A stretch of DNA of 64,000 nucleotides, taken from CAYJLF01 sp964371055. Its GTDB lineage: Bacteria; Eisenbacteria; RBG-16-71-46; CAIMUX01. The DNA is taken from contig CAYJLF010000003.1 of the NCBI GenBank assembly GCA_964371055.1, positions 261,093-325,092 on the forward strand, read 5' to 3'. Below the pieces are notes generated by a model. It saw only the letters and a list, made by a program, of their open reading frames with translations. It ran no database searches and was not told where the DNA came from. Made by a program: the position numbers and the translations under genes. Below are positions 33,993-43,103 of this stretch, in pieces (position 1 is the stretch's first letter; the number at the start of each line of letters is the position of its first letter).

Positions 33993-36296
33993 GTGGGCGA
34001 CGAGTTCAACGCCATCGGGCAGCCTCACTGGCGGGTCGACGGAATCGGCAAGGTCACGGGGAGGGCGCGCTTCGCGGCCGACCTGTCGGCGCCGGGCATG
34101 CTGTGGGGTGGAGTCCTGCGCGCCGACCGGCCCTCGGCCCGGATCGTCGGGCTCGACGTCACGCCGGCCCGTGCGATCGCCGGGGTGCGCGCGGTTCTCA
34201 CCGTCCGTGATCTCCCCCACGCGCGAACCTTCGGGATCGTGATCCAGAACCAGCCGATCCTGGTTGAAGACCGGATCCGGCAGTTCGGTGACGGGATCGT
34301 GCTGGTGGCCGGCGACACGCCGCGTTCCGTCGAGACCGCGCTCGAAGCGATCCGGATCGAGTTCGAGGATCTCCCCGGGGTCTTCGATCCTGAGGAGGCG
34401 ATGGGGCCCGATGCACCCCTCCTGCACGAGGGATCGAACATTGTCACCCATCACCCGGTGCGCCACGGCGACGTCGAGTCGGGATTCGCCGAGGCGGACC
34501 TGATCCTCGAGCGCACCTATCGCACGCAGCGCATCGAGCACGCCTACCTCGAGCCCGAGGCGGTGCTGGCGGAGCCGACCGAGGACGGCGGGATCCGCGT
34601 CACCGGATCGATCCAGAACATCTTCTCGACCCGGCGCTCCCTCGCGGCGGTCCTCGGCCTCGACCTGGCGCGCGTGACGGTGGAGCATGCCGCGCTGGGT
34701 GGATCGTTTGGCGGCAAGGACGAGGTGATGACGCAGATGAGCTGCCGGGCGGCGCTCCTGGCGCGCGCCACCGGACGGCCGGTCAAGATGGTGAACAGCC
34801 GCGAGGAGTCGATGAGCGAGTCGTACAAGCGCCATCCCTACGTCCTGCACTACAAGGTCGGGGCCAGGCGGGACGGCACGCTCACGGCGGTCGAGTCGCG
34901 GATCATCGCCGATGCCGGGGCGTACGCTTCGATGTCCCCCTTCGTCACCTGGAGATCGGCCGTGCAGGCGGCCGGGCCTTACGTCTGTCCGCATGTCAGG
35001 ACCGACGTCTGCGCCGTCTACACGAACAACTGCTACACCGGCGCGATGCGTGGCTTTGGCGCGCCGCAGACCAACTTCGCGATCGAATCGTGGATGGACG
35101 AGCTGGCCGAGCGTCTGGGGATCGATCCGCTGGAGCTGCGGCTGCGAAACGCCCTGACCCGCGGATCGATCACGGCGACTGGCCAGCGCCTCGACCACGA
35201 AGTCTCCTTGCGGGAAGTGTTGAGAAAGGCGGCCGAGGCCGCGGGATACCACGCCAAGCGGCCCCTCTGGAGCGAAGAGAACGCGCGCGGCGGGACGGTG
35301 CGCAAGGGGATCGGCCTCGCTTGCTCCTATCGCGGAGTCAGCCTGGGAGCGGAGGGGACCGACGCGGTGGGGGCCATCGTCTCGTTGCAGGCCGACGGGA
35401 GTCTCCTCGTCTCGGTCGGTCTCACCGACATGGGGCAGGGGGTGGCGACCGCCCTCTCGCTCATCGCGGCCGAGGTCCTCGGCGCGGAGCCGTCGCGCGT
35501 GAAGTTCTGGCCGGTCCACACCGGGCGCGTCCCCGACTCCGGTCCCACCGTCGCCAGCCGATCGACCGTGATGGGAGGACGGGCCGTCCAGAACGCGGCC
35601 CAGACGGTTCGGGATGTCCTCCTCGGCGTGGTGGCGGAGCGGCACGGCCTGGCGGTCGAGTCGCTCGTGGTCCGCCCCGGACGGATCGAAGGGCCGGAAG
35701 GCTTCGCCGTGTCGCTGCGCGAGGCGGCGCAATGGACCTTCAACGCCGGACGTCCGCTCCTGGGCTTCGGCTGGTTCAAGTCGCCGCGCACCTCTTGGGA
35801 CGAGGCTACCGGCCAGGGTGACGCCTACTTCACCTTCGTCTACAGCGCGAATGTGGCCGAGGTGGAGGTGGACATCGAGACGGGCCGGGTCGAGGTTCTG
35901 CGCGTCAGCGCGGCGCATGACGTCGGACGCGCCATCAGCCCCGCCATGATCCAGAGCCAGGTCTACGGCGGGATCAGCATGGGGATGGGCTATGCCCTGC
36001 TCGAGCAGTACGAACTGCATGAGGGGATCCCCTCCGCGCTCAACTTCGAGGAGTACCTCCTGCCGACCGCCATGGATGCGCCGGAGGTCGAGGTCGTGAT
36101 CGTCGAGAATCCCGATCCCGTGGGTCCGTTCGGAGCCAAGAGCGTCGGCGAGCCGGCGACCGAGATCGCCGCTCCGGCCATCGTCAACGCGATCGCGCAT
36201 GCGACCGGCCGGCGGATCCTCGAACTCCCGGCCGACCTCGAGTCGGTCCGCCTCGGCCATCCGTTGCGCCGCCCGGCGCCGGGGAGACCGGCATGA
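33993..36296 (+). CDS. xdhA: Xanthine-dehydrogenase-type molybdenum hydroxylase, molybdopterin-binding subunit
   Basis: GTG 33993 is the preferred start (GGAG just before it; a 767-residue product typical of the family); the frame is open from 33927. The N-terminal ~110 residues are the alpha/beta-hammerhead domain (RVDGIGKVTGRARFAADLSA). The two molybdopterin-binding domains show GGSFGGKDEVMTQMSCRAAL, GAMRGFGAPQTNFAIESWMD, SVGLTDMGQGVATALSLIAA, and the catalytic Glu in AKSVGEPATEIAAPAIVNAI. Such subunits hydroxylate purines or other N-heterocycles with water. The FAD and 2Fe-2S subunits follow with ATGA overlaps. The gene set suggests the selenium-dependent group, in which a labile Se ligand, not selenocysteine, sits at Mo. 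Confidence 0.92.
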   Translation: MGDEFNAIGQPHWRVDGIGKVTGRARFAADLSAPGMLWGGVLRADRPSARIVGLDVTPARAIAGVRAVLTVRDLPHARTFGIVIQNQPILVEDRIRQFGDGIVLVAGDTPRSVETALEAIRIEFEDLPGVFDPEEAMGPDAPLLHEGSNIVTHHPVRHGDVESGFAEADLILERTYRTQRIEHAYLEPEAVLAEPTEDGGIRVTGSIQNIFSTRRSLAAVLGLDLARVTVEHAALGGSFGGKDEVMTQMSCRAALLARATGRPVKMVNSREESMSESYKRHPYVLHYKVGARRDGTLTAVESRIIADAGAYASMSPFVTWRSAVQAAGPYVCPHVRTDVCAVYTNNCYTGAMRGFGAPQTNFAIESWMDELAERLGIDPLELRLRNALTRGSITATGQRLDHEVSLREVLRKAAEAAGYHAKRPLWSEENARGGTVRKGIGLACSYRGVSLGAEGTDAVGAIVSLQADGSLLVSVGLTDMGQGVATALSLIAAEVLGAEPSRVKFWPVHTGRVPDSGPTVASRSTVMGGRAVQNAAQTVRDVLLGVVAERHGLAVESLVVRPGRIEGPEGFAVSLREAAQWTFNAGRPLLGFGWFKSPRTSWDEATGQGDAYFTFVYSANVAEVEVDIETGRVEVLRVSAAHDVGRAISPAMIQSQVYGGISMGMGYALLEQYELHEGIPSALNFEEYLLPTAMDAPEVEVVIVENPDPVGPFGAKSVGEPATEIAAPAIVNAIAHATGRRILELPADLESVRLGHPLRRPAPGRPA

Positions 36297-37261
36297 GGCG
36301 GATCGCGTTCCATCGCGCCGCCTCGCTGGAAGAGGCGCTCGAGCTGCGCGGCCGCTGGGGCGAAGCCGGCACGGTCGTCGCCGGCGGCACCGATCTCCTC
36401 GTGGCCCTGCGCCAACAGAGCTGGACCTTGCCGCCTCTCCCGGTCATCGACCTGACCGGAATCGAGGCGCTGCGCGCGATCGTGATCGAAGCGCCAGACG
36501 GGGGGGACGGTGAACGGGTCCGCCTCGGCGCGCTGGCCACGCATGATGCGATCGAACGCAACGATCGGCTGCGCCGCGTGGCGTCGCTCTTGTGTAAGGC
36601 GAGCTCCACCGTCGGCTCGCCGCAGATCCGCCATCGGGGCACGATCGGCGGCAACATCGCCAATGCGGCTTCGTGCGCCGACACCATGCCGCCGCTCGTC
36701 GCGCTGGGTGCGGTCCTGACGCTCCAATCGTGCCACGGCCGGCGGGAAATTCCCGCGGCGGCCTTCAGCAGCGCGCCGTACCGGACTGTTCTTCAGCCGG
36801 ACGAGATCCTGACGGCGATCGCCTTCCCCGCGCTGCGGGAGCGCGAAAGGAGCGCGTTCTTCAAGCTGGGGCGCCGGAACGCGCTTTCGATCTCACGGAT
36901 GAGCGTGGCGGTCGTGCTGGAGCGGGGTGACGACGGTCTCGTGCACCGGCCGAGGATCGCAGGCGGTTCGGTGGTGCCGACGGTGCGTCGTTTCCCGGAG
37001 GCGGAGGCCTGCCTGGAGGGGATTTCCTGGAGCGCGGATGCCGGCAGCCGTGGTGAAGCCGCGGGCGGACATCTGGGCGAGGCGATTCGGGCCGCGGCCG
37101 CGGCCCTGGCGGAGGCGATGGTGCGGGAGACGGGACGCCGGTGGTCGACGCCGTACAAAGAGCCGGTGGTGCAGGCGATCGCGGCACGGGCGATCCGGGC
37201 GGCGCTGCAAGCGGAGCCTCGAGAGGCGCTGCCGACGGCGGCGCGGGAGGAGTCGCGATGA
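36293..37261 (+). CDS. xdhB: Xanthine-dehydrogenase-type FAD-binding subunit
   Basis: ATG 36293 overlaps the preceding stop (ATGA). The 322-residue protein has both FAD-contact motifs of the CoxM/XdhB family: GTVVAGGTDLLVALRQQSWT (~25-44) and QIRHRGTIGGNIANAASCAD (~105-124). The CO-dehydrogenase flavoprotein C-terminal domain follows. It passes electrons from the Fe-S subunit to NAD+ or another acceptor. Its stop overlaps the start of the Fe-S subunit. Confidence 0.92.
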   Translation: MRRIAFHRAASLEEALELRGRWGEAGTVVAGGTDLLVALRQQSWTLPPLPVIDLTGIEALRAIVIEAPDGGDGERVRLGALATHDAIERNDRLRRVASLLCKASSTVGSPQIRHRGTIGGNIANAASCADTMPPLVALGAVLTLQSCHGRREIPAAAFSSAPYRTVLQPDEILTAIAFPALRERERSAFFKLGRRNALSISRMSVAVVLERGDDGLVHRPRIAGGSVVPTVRRFPEAEACLEGISWSADAGSRGEAAGGHLGEAIRAAAAALAEAMVRETGRRWSTPYKEPVVQAIAARAIRAALQAEPREALPTAAREESR

Positions 37262-37857
37262 TCGCATCCATCCGCATCCGGTTCCACCTGAACGGCGCGC
37301 CGTGCGAGGTGGAGGCGCCGGGAGAGACGACGCTCCTGCAGCTTCTGCGCGAGCACCTCCTGCTGACCGGAACGAAGTGCGGCTGCGAGATCGGGCAATG
37401 CGGCGCCTGCACCGTGCTTTTGAACGGAGAGACCGTCGCGAGCTGTCTGGTGCTGGCGGGGCAGGTCGACGGGGCCTCGGTCGAGACGGTGGAGGGGATG
37501 TCCGCCCACGTGACCCCGGACGGGGAAGGGCTGCATCCGCTGCAGAAGGCGTTTCTCGACCTCGACGCGGTGGCCTGCGGCTTCTGCACTCCCGGGATGC
37601 TCCTGGCAGCCCACGCGTTGCTGCGCGAGCGGCCGCATCCTACGCGGGAGGAGATCCGCCGGGCGCTCAGCGGCAATCTCTGCCGCTGCACCGGGTACAT
37701 CCCGATCTTCGAGGCGGTGGAGCGAGCTGCCGTCGAGATGGCGAATGCCGGCGGACCGGCGGGTGACACGGCCGGGCCGGCGCATGACACAGTCGGACCG
37801 GCGGGAGATCCATCCGCGCCGGTGGTTGAGTCGCGAGCAAGGAAGGAGCCACGATGA
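37258..37857 (+). CDS. xdhC: Xanthine-dehydrogenase-type 2Fe-2S subunit
   Basis: ATG 37258 overlaps the upstream stop (ATGA). The 199-residue protein has the plant-type 2Fe-2S cluster (TKCGCEIGQCGACTVLLNG with the later Cys in VASCLVL) and the second cluster (ACGFCTPGM and NLCRCTGY), so all eight ligand cysteines are present. After the family's usual ~160 residues comes an unusual Gly/Pro/Ala-rich tail with a degenerate repeat (GGPAGDTAGPAHDTVGPAGD) and a basic end. The tail is probably a disordered extension. Electrons pass from the Mo site through these clusters to FAD. Confidence 0.93.
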   Translation: MIASIRIRFHLNGAPCEVEAPGETTLLQLLREHLLLTGTKCGCEIGQCGACTVLLNGETVASCLVLAGQVDGASVETVEGMSAHVTPDGEGLHPLQKAFLDLDAVACGFCTPGMLLAAHALLRERPHPTREEIRRALSGNLCRCTGYIPIFEAVERAAVEMANAGGPAGDTAGPAHDTVGPAGDPSAPVVESRARKEPR

Positions 37858-39245
37858 GCGCGCAATTGTCCCTCGAACCGCGTCTGCGGGCCGACCAGGC
37901 GCGCGTCGAGGCGACCCGTTGCCTGCAGTGTTGCGATGCGCCATGCGTGGCGGCCTGTCCGGCGGGGATCGTGATTCCCCGGTTCATCCGCATGGTGGCG
38001 AGCGGGAACGACGCCGGCGCCGCCAAGGTCGTCCGCTCGTCGCATCCGCTGGCCCTGAGCTGCGGCTACGCCTGTCCCGATGAGCAACTCTGCGGGGCGG
38101 CGTGTCTGCGCGCGGCAATCGATCGCCCGATCGAGATCCGCCGCCTGCACCGGTATGCCACGGAAGTGGGGGAGGGTAAGGGGCTGAAGCCTGCGCCGAC
38201 GGTCTTGCGAGGGCGACCGGGCGACGCGGGCGCGAGTTCGCTCCCGGCGTCAACGCGGGGGGCTAAGCGGCCGCCGAAAGCCGGTCCGCAGACGCGCGCG
38301 CGTCGGGTCGCCGTGGTCGGCGCCGGGCCGGCCGGCCTCTCCTGCGCCTTCGAACTGCGCCGGGCGGGCGTGGCGGTCACCCTCTTCGAGGAACGCGCGC
38401 GCTTTGGGGGCGTGCTCGGCCACACGATCCCGCTCTACCGGTTCCCGGACGAGGCGATCGCCCGCGACGGAACGTGGGCGTTGGGCGAGGCGGGAGAGGT
38501 CGAACTCAAGCTGAGTCATCGCGTCGCCGACCCGGCCGGGCTCCGAAAGGAGTTCGATGCGGTCTTCCTCGGCGTCGGCGTGCGGGACTCTGCGTCCACG
38601 TGGGAGGGGAGTGATCTCGGTGGCGTGAGCGGCGCGGAGGAGTTTCTGGCGCGCACGCGGGCCTCGCGCTACCGGAATCGGATCGGGAGCGAGATCGCCG
38701 TCATCGGCGGAGGGAACGTGGCGATCGACGCGGCGATGGCCGCCGTGCGCTGCGCCGAGGCGCAAGGACGCCCCACGCGGGTCCATCTCCTCTACCGGCG
38801 GACCCGTCGCGAGATGCCGGCCTGGGATCGCGAAGTGTCGCTGGCCGAGAACGCCGGCGTGATGCTGCAGTTCCTCGTCCAACCCGGCCGGTTCGTCGGG
38901 GAAAAGGGGAAGCTCCTCGGCATCGAGCTCGCGCGGACCCGGTTGGCCGCGTCGAGCGGGAAGGAGAGGCCGCGCCCGGAGGTGATCCCGGGGAACGAGT
39001 TCCTCTTCGCCTGCGACCAGGCGATCCTCGCCACCGGGCAGACGGTCGACGGCGCGTGGCGGAAGCTCCTTCCGTTGACCAGAGACGGATACCTGCGGGT
39101 GCGGGGAACGACCTGGCAGGTGGGGGACGGGATCTTCGCCGCGGGCGACGCCGTGGGGGGGGAGCAGAAGATCGTGACGGCGGTCCGGGACGGGCGGCGC
39201 GCCGCTCGCGCGATCCTGGCCTGGCTGGAAGGAGGCCGGCGATGA
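37854..39245 (+). CDS. preT: PreT-like NAD(P)H-dependent flavoprotein with N-terminal Fe-S domain (dihydropyrimidine dehydrogenase N-terminal half)
   Basis: ATG 37854 overlaps the preceding stop. Residues ~20-110 are the Fe-S domain of dihydropyrimidine dehydrogenase and glutamate synthase small subunit (RCLQCCDAPCVAACPAGIVI, LSCGYACPDEQLCGAACLRA). An insertion of ~35 low-complexity residues follows. Then come the FAD-binding Rossmann motif VAVVGAGPAGLSCAFELRRA with ARFGGVLGHTIPLYRFPDE, a second Rossmann motif EIAVIGGGNVAIDAAMAAVR, and the C-terminal GDAVGGEQKIVTAVRDGR. Length is 463. It accepts electrons from NAD(P)H and passes them to the following PreA-like subunit. In E. coli selenium/purine clusters this place is taken by the large single-chain YgfK. 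Confidence 0.87.
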   Translation: MSAQLSLEPRLRADQARVEATRCLQCCDAPCVAACPAGIVIPRFIRMVASGNDAGAAKVVRSSHPLALSCGYACPDEQLCGAACLRAAIDRPIEIRRLHRYATEVGEGKGLKPAPTVLRGRPGDAGASSLPASTRGAKRPPKAGPQTRARRVAVVGAGPAGLSCAFELRRAGVAVTLFEERARFGGVLGHTIPLYRFPDEAIARDGTWALGEAGEVELKLSHRVADPAGLRKEFDAVFLGVGVRDSASTWEGSDLGGVSGAEEFLARTRASRYRNRIGSEIAVIGGGNVAIDAAMAAVRCAEAQGRPTRVHLLYRRTRREMPAWDREVSLAENAGVMLQFLVQPGRFVGEKGKLLGIELARTRLAASSGKERPRPEVIPGNEFLFACDQAILATGQTVDGAWRKLLPLTRDGYLRVRGTTWQVGDGIFAAGDAVGGEQKIVTAVRDGRRAARAILAWLEGGRR

Positions 39246-40498
39246 GCGAGGCACGCGCGCCGTGGCCGGAGGATCGCGCCGACCACGAGGCGATCTTTCC
39301 GATCGAGAACCTGACCACCCGGTTCTGCGGCCTGACCTTCGAGAATCCCTTCGTCCTGGCCGCGTCTCCCTGCACCGACAAGGTCGAGATCGTCAGCCGC
39401 GGACTCGAGATGGGATGGGCCGGGGCCGTGCTCAAGACGACCTCGGTGGAAGGGACGCGGGTCGATCTGGCCTATCCGATGATGAGCGGCCTCGAGTTCG
39501 AGGAGCGGCGGCTCTGCGGGATGGGAAACATCGACCTCATCAGCGAGCACCACGTCAACGAGGTCGCGCGCCGCGTCCGCCTGCTCAAGAAGCGCTTCCC
39601 GCGGAAGGTGATCATCGCCTCGATCATGGGCTCGAAACGCGAAGAGTGGCAGTCGCTCGTGCGCCGGCTGGAGGAGGCCGGGGCCGACATGATCGAGTGC
39701 TCCTTCTCCTGCCCGCAGGGAAACATGGGGGAGAACCCCGGGCGGATGCTGGCCCAGTCGATCGAGGCGACGGAGATGGTCGCGCGCTGGGTGAAAGAAG
39801 CGGCGCGGAACATTCCGGTGGCGATCAAGATCACGCCGCAGGTCACCGACATCGTCGAAGTGGTGCGGGCGCTGGAGCGCGCGGGAGTCGACGCGGTCAC
39901 GGCCTCGAACTCCGTGCCGGGGCTGATGGGGATCGACCTCGACTCCTTCGTGCCGGTGCCGGCGCTCGGCCGGGCGTCGACGTACTCCGGCTTCACCGGC
40001 CCGGCGATCAAGCCGATCACGCTCCGCACGCTGGCCGAGATCGCGCGCCACAGCCGCCTGCCGATCCTCGGCACCGGGGGCGCGAGCACCTGGCGCGACG
40101 CGGCGGAGTTCATGCTCGTCGGCGCCGGCGTGGTGCAGTACTGCACCGCGGTCATGCACCACGGCTTCCGGATCATCGATGACCTGAAGAGCGGACTCTC
40201 GCACTACCTGACGCAGAAGCGGCTCGCTTCGCCGGAGAAGCTGGTCGGCCGGTCGTTGCGCCACATCGTCACGCACGATGAGCTGCCGCGACGCCAGGTT
40301 CGAAGCCGGGTGGTGGAGGATCGCTGCATCGGCTGCGGCCTCTGTCACATCGCCTGCCGCGATGGCGGCCATATGGCGATCGAGTGGAACGAGGAGCGCC
40401 GTCCACGCGTCGATCCGGCGAAGTGCACCGGATGCGGCCTCTGCCTGACCGTACAACCGGTCGACGGCTGCCTCCGGCTGGAGGAGATCACGGCGTGA
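39242..40498 (+). CDS. preA: PreA-like dihydropyrimidine dehydrogenase subunit (FMN barrel plus C-terminal ferredoxin domain)
   Basis: ATG 39242 overlaps the PreT stop. The 418-residue protein has the dihydroorotate-dehydrogenase-like FMN barrel (~20-330: TFENPFVLAASPCTDKVEIV, the active-site Cys in ECSFSCPQGNMGENPGRML, AIKITPQVTD, GTGGASTWRDAAEFMLVGA). Two 4Fe-4S motifs follow: DRCIGCGLCHIACRDGG is complete, but the second reads CTGCGLCLTVQPVDGC, with Gln (codon 40454-40456) where the fourth Cys is normally followed by Pro. The family reduces uracil/thymine or oxidises the dihydro forms. In this operon the substrate may be a purine-derived ring intermediate. Confidence 0.88.
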   Translation: MSEARAPWPEDRADHEAIFPIENLTTRFCGLTFENPFVLAASPCTDKVEIVSRGLEMGWAGAVLKTTSVEGTRVDLAYPMMSGLEFEERRLCGMGNIDLISEHHVNEVARRVRLLKKRFPRKVIIASIMGSKREEWQSLVRRLEEAGADMIECSFSCPQGNMGENPGRMLAQSIEATEMVARWVKEAARNIPVAIKITPQVTDIVEVVRALERAGVDAVTASNSVPGLMGIDLDSFVPVPALGRASTYSGFTGPAIKPITLRTLAEIARHSRLPILGTGGASTWRDAAEFMLVGAGVVQYCTAVMHHGFRIIDDLKSGLSHYLTQKRLASPEKLVGRSLRHIVTHDELPRRQVRSRVVEDRCIGCGLCHIACRDGGHMAIEWNEERRPRVDPAKCTGCGLCLTVQPVDGCLRLEEITA

Positions 40499-41796
40499 CG
40501 CGGACCCTCTGGCGGAACGGGCCGGTCTTCACCGGCGCCGAAGTCTTCCCCGACGGAGCGCTGCTCTGCGAGGACGGGCGCGTGGGCTGGGTGGGAGATC
40601 GGGCGGAGCTGGAGACGCGATCCGGCGACGAGGTGGTCATCGACCTCAAAGGCCGCCTTCTGACCCCCGGGTGGATCAACGCGCACACGCACATCTACTC
40701 GGCCCTGGCGCGCGGGATGGCGATCAAGGAGGAGGCGCCGGAGAACTTCGTCCAGATCCTGGAGCGGCTCTGGTGGCGGCTGGACCGCGCGCTCGAACTG
40801 GAGGAGATCGCCCTCTCCGCGCAGTTGCACGGCTGGGAATGCCTGCGGGCGGGGGTGACGACGATCGTCGACCATCATGCCTCGCAGCGCGTGGTGCGCG
40901 GATCGCTCCGGACGATCTCCGAGGCGCTCGAACCGCTGGGACTCCGGGCGTCGCTCTGCTACGAGGTCACCGATCGCGAGGGACCCGAGATCGCGGCCGC
41001 CGGCCTCGGGGAGAATGTGGCGTTCCTCGAGTCGGTGGCGTCCGATGCGACCCACCGGCGACGCGGCCTCTTCGGCCTCCATGCGGCCTTCACCGTGTCC
41101 GACACGACGCTGGCGAGATCGGTCGCGGAGGCGAAGCGCGCAGGCGCGGGGTTCCACCTCCATCTCGCGGAGGATCGGGTCGATGCGGCCGGCGCGGTCG
41201 CGCGCCTCGAACAGGCGGGCGTGCTGGGGCCCGACACGCTCTGCGTCCACGGGGTCCATCTCGAGGATGCCGATCTGGAGCGCCTGGCGGCCACCTCGAC
41301 CTGGCTGGTGCACTGCCCCGAGTCGAACCTCAACAACGCGGTCGGCGCCGTGCGGCTGGACCGGTTGCGCCAAGCCGACGTGCGCGTGGCGCTCGGGACC
41401 GATGGCTTCACCGCGCACGTTGCGCGCGAGGCGCTGGTCGCCCACCTGGCGCAGAATCACCTGAGCGCGGATCCGGGGCAGGGATGGCAGACCGTGCCCC
41501 CGGTCTTCCTGGAGGGAAACGCAGAGCTGGCCAGCGCGCACTTCGGCGTCACGCTCGGGGCGTTTTCTCCCGGAGCGGCCGCCGATGTCGTGCAGTGGGA
41601 CTATCGGCCGCCCACGCCGATCACGACGGCGAATCTCTGGGGACACCTCCTCTTCGGGCTTTCGTCGAGCCGCGCGGATTCGGTCTGGATCGACGGCCGC
41701 TGCGTCCTGGAGCAGGGGGAGGCGACCGGCCTGGACGAGGAGGCGCTCTTCGCCGAGTGTCGCCGGGCCGCGGCCGCACTCTGGGATCGGTTCTGA
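40495..41796 (+). CDS. ssnA: SsnA-like metal-dependent amidohydrolase/deaminase of the selenium-purine cluster
   Basis: GTG 40495 overlaps the PreA stop (GTGA). The 433-residue protein is an amidohydrolase-fold enzyme with INAHTHIYSALARGM (HxH metal ligands, ~59-73), GVTTIVDHHAS, GFHLHLAEDRVDA, CVHGVHLEDADL and the late Asp in VALGTDGFTAHVAREAL. It is related to chlorohydrolase/guanine-deaminase enzymes. SsnA is consistently found beside selenium-dependent molybdenum hydroxylase genes; its reaction in purine or urate breakdown is probably hydrolysis of an opened or deaminated ring. Tight overlap supports one operon with its neighbours. Confidence 0.85.
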   Translation: MTRTLWRNGPVFTGAEVFPDGALLCEDGRVGWVGDRAELETRSGDEVVIDLKGRLLTPGWINAHTHIYSALARGMAIKEEAPENFVQILERLWWRLDRALELEEIALSAQLHGWECLRAGVTTIVDHHASQRVVRGSLRTISEALEPLGLRASLCYEVTDREGPEIAAAGLGENVAFLESVASDATHRRRGLFGLHAAFTVSDTTLARSVAEAKRAGAGFHLHLAEDRVDAAGAVARLEQAGVLGPDTLCVHGVHLEDADLERLAATSTWLVHCPESNLNNAVGAVRLDRLRQADVRVALGTDGFTAHVAREALVAHLAQNHLSADPGQGWQTVPPVFLEGNAELASAHFGVTLGAFSPGAAADVVQWDYRPPTPITTANLWGHLLFGLSSSRADSVWIDGRCVLEQGEATGLDEEALFAECRRAAAALWDRF

Positions 41797-41798
41797 CC

Positions 41799-43103
41799 AT
41801 GGAGCGCTACTCAGCCGTCACCGGACTCCGCTGTATCAGCTGCGCGCGCACGTACGCTCCGGAAGAACTCCTCTACGTCTGTCCGGCGTGCGGTCCCCTC
41901 GAGGGAACGCTCGATCTTCTGTATGACCTGGAGTGGCTGGCGGCGCACTTCGGCCCGGGCGTGCTGCGGCAGCGCGACGATCGGACGCTGTGGCGGTACC
42001 ACGAGTTGCTGCCGATTCGTGACCCGCGGGCGTGCCTCGACCTGCCGGTCGGGATGACTCCGCTCTGGAAGGTCGCGGATGGAGTCCGCGAACGGCTGGA
42101 GCGTCGCCCGTCGACGACATCCGCGCTCCCCGCCCGCCTCTGGATCAAGGACGACACGCGCCACCCGAGCGGTTCGGCCAAAGACCGCGCCACGATGATG
42201 GCGCTCGGGCGCGCGAGGGAACTCGGCGTCGATCTCATCGCCGCGGCCTCGACCGGCAACGCCGCCTCGTCGCTGGCGGCGCTCTCGGCGGCCGCGGGAG
42301 TCGGCTGCATCATCTTCGCCCCGGCGTCGGCGCCGGAGGCCAAGCTCGTCCAGATCCGGATCCATGGGGCGCGCCTCTTCGCGGTCGAGGGGACCTACGA
42401 CGAGGCGTTCGATCTCTGCTGGGAGCTCTGCCGCCGGACGGGAACCTACAACCGCAACACCGCCGTCAACCCGGTCCTGGGCGAAGGGAAGAAGACGATC
42501 GCGCTGGAGATCTGGGAGCAACTCGGCTACCGCGCACCCGATGCGGTCGTCGTGCCGGTCGGGGACGGGTGCATCTTAGGGGGAGTCGCGAAGGGGTTCC
42601 GGGATCTCCTCGACCTCGGGTGGATCGAGCGGATGCCGCGGTTGATCGGCGTGCAGGCGGAGGGCTCGGCCGCGCTGGCGAAGGCGTGGCGCGACGGCGC
42701 GGCCGCGTGCGTTCCGGTCGAGGCGGCGACCGTGGCCGATTCGATCTCGGTGGCGCAGCCGCGGGATCAACGGAAGGCGCTGCGCGGGGTGCGCGCGAGC
42801 GGAGGCGCCTTCGTCGTCGTGAGCGACGCGGCGATCCTGGGCGCCATGTCCGACTTGGCGGCGCAGGCGGGGCTCTTTGTGGAGCCGGCGGCGGCGGCGG
42901 CCGTCGCCGGGCTCCGGCAGGGGATGACGGAGGGCTCGATTCTGGAGGATGAGGAGGTCGTTCTCGTCCTCACCGGACATGGGTTGAAAGATGTCGGGGC
43001 TGCGCGCCGGGCGGCGGAACAGAATCCGCCGATCTCTGTGCCGCCGCGCATCGACGAGGTGGAGCGCCTGGTGCGATGGAGGGAGGACCCATGGAAGCGA
43101 TAA
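41799..43103 (+). CDS. Threonine-synthase-like PLP enzyme (fold type II), in the position usually held by YgeX
   Basis: ATG 41799 lies just past the SsnA stop; the long open frame before it (to 40671) is a shadow of ssnA. The 434-residue protein has an N-terminal zinc-ribbon (RCISCARTYAPEELLYVCPA, CG following). The fold-type II PLP domain has the Schiff-base Lys128 in HPSGSAKDRATMMALGRARE, AASTGNAASSLAALSAAAG and PVGDGCILGGVAKGFRDLL. Threonine synthase makes threonine from phosphohomoserine, but the operon context argues against biosynthesis. In known selenium-purine clusters a fold-II lyase, YgeX, cleaves 2,3-diaminopropionate to pyruvate and ammonia. This paralog may do the same or a similar elimination; that is inference. 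Confidence 0.8.
   Translation: MERYSAVTGLRCISCARTYAPEELLYVCPACGPLEGTLDLLYDLEWLAAHFGPGVLRQRDDRTLWRYHELLPIRDPRACLDLPVGMTPLWKVADGVRERLERRPSTTSALPARLWIKDDTRHPSGSAKDRATMMALGRARELGVDLIAAASTGNAASSLAALSAAAGVGCIIFAPASAPEAKLVQIRIHGARLFAVEGTYDEAFDLCWELCRRTGTYNRNTAVNPVLGEGKKTIALEIWEQLGYRAPDAVVVPVGDGCILGGVAKGFRDLLDLGWIERMPRLIGVQAEGSAALAKAWRDGAAACVPVEAATVADSISVAQPRDQRKALRGVRASGGAFVVVSDAAILGAMSDLAAQAGLFVEPAAAAAVAGLRQGMTEGSILEDEEVVLVLTGHGLKDVGAARRAAEQNPPISVPPRIDEVERLVRWREDPWKR

Noticed and set aside
33993..36296. Selenocysteine in the molybdenum hydroxylase itself
   Set aside because: The gene has no internal in-frame TGA. Selenium-dependent members of this family carry a labile Se ligand at Mo, not Sec.
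40671..41798. The 376-codon open frame upstream of and in frame with the threonine-synthase-like gene
   Set aside because: It is an alternative frame of ssnA with Arg/Gly-rich noise. The real start is ATG 41799, where the zinc-ribbon begins.
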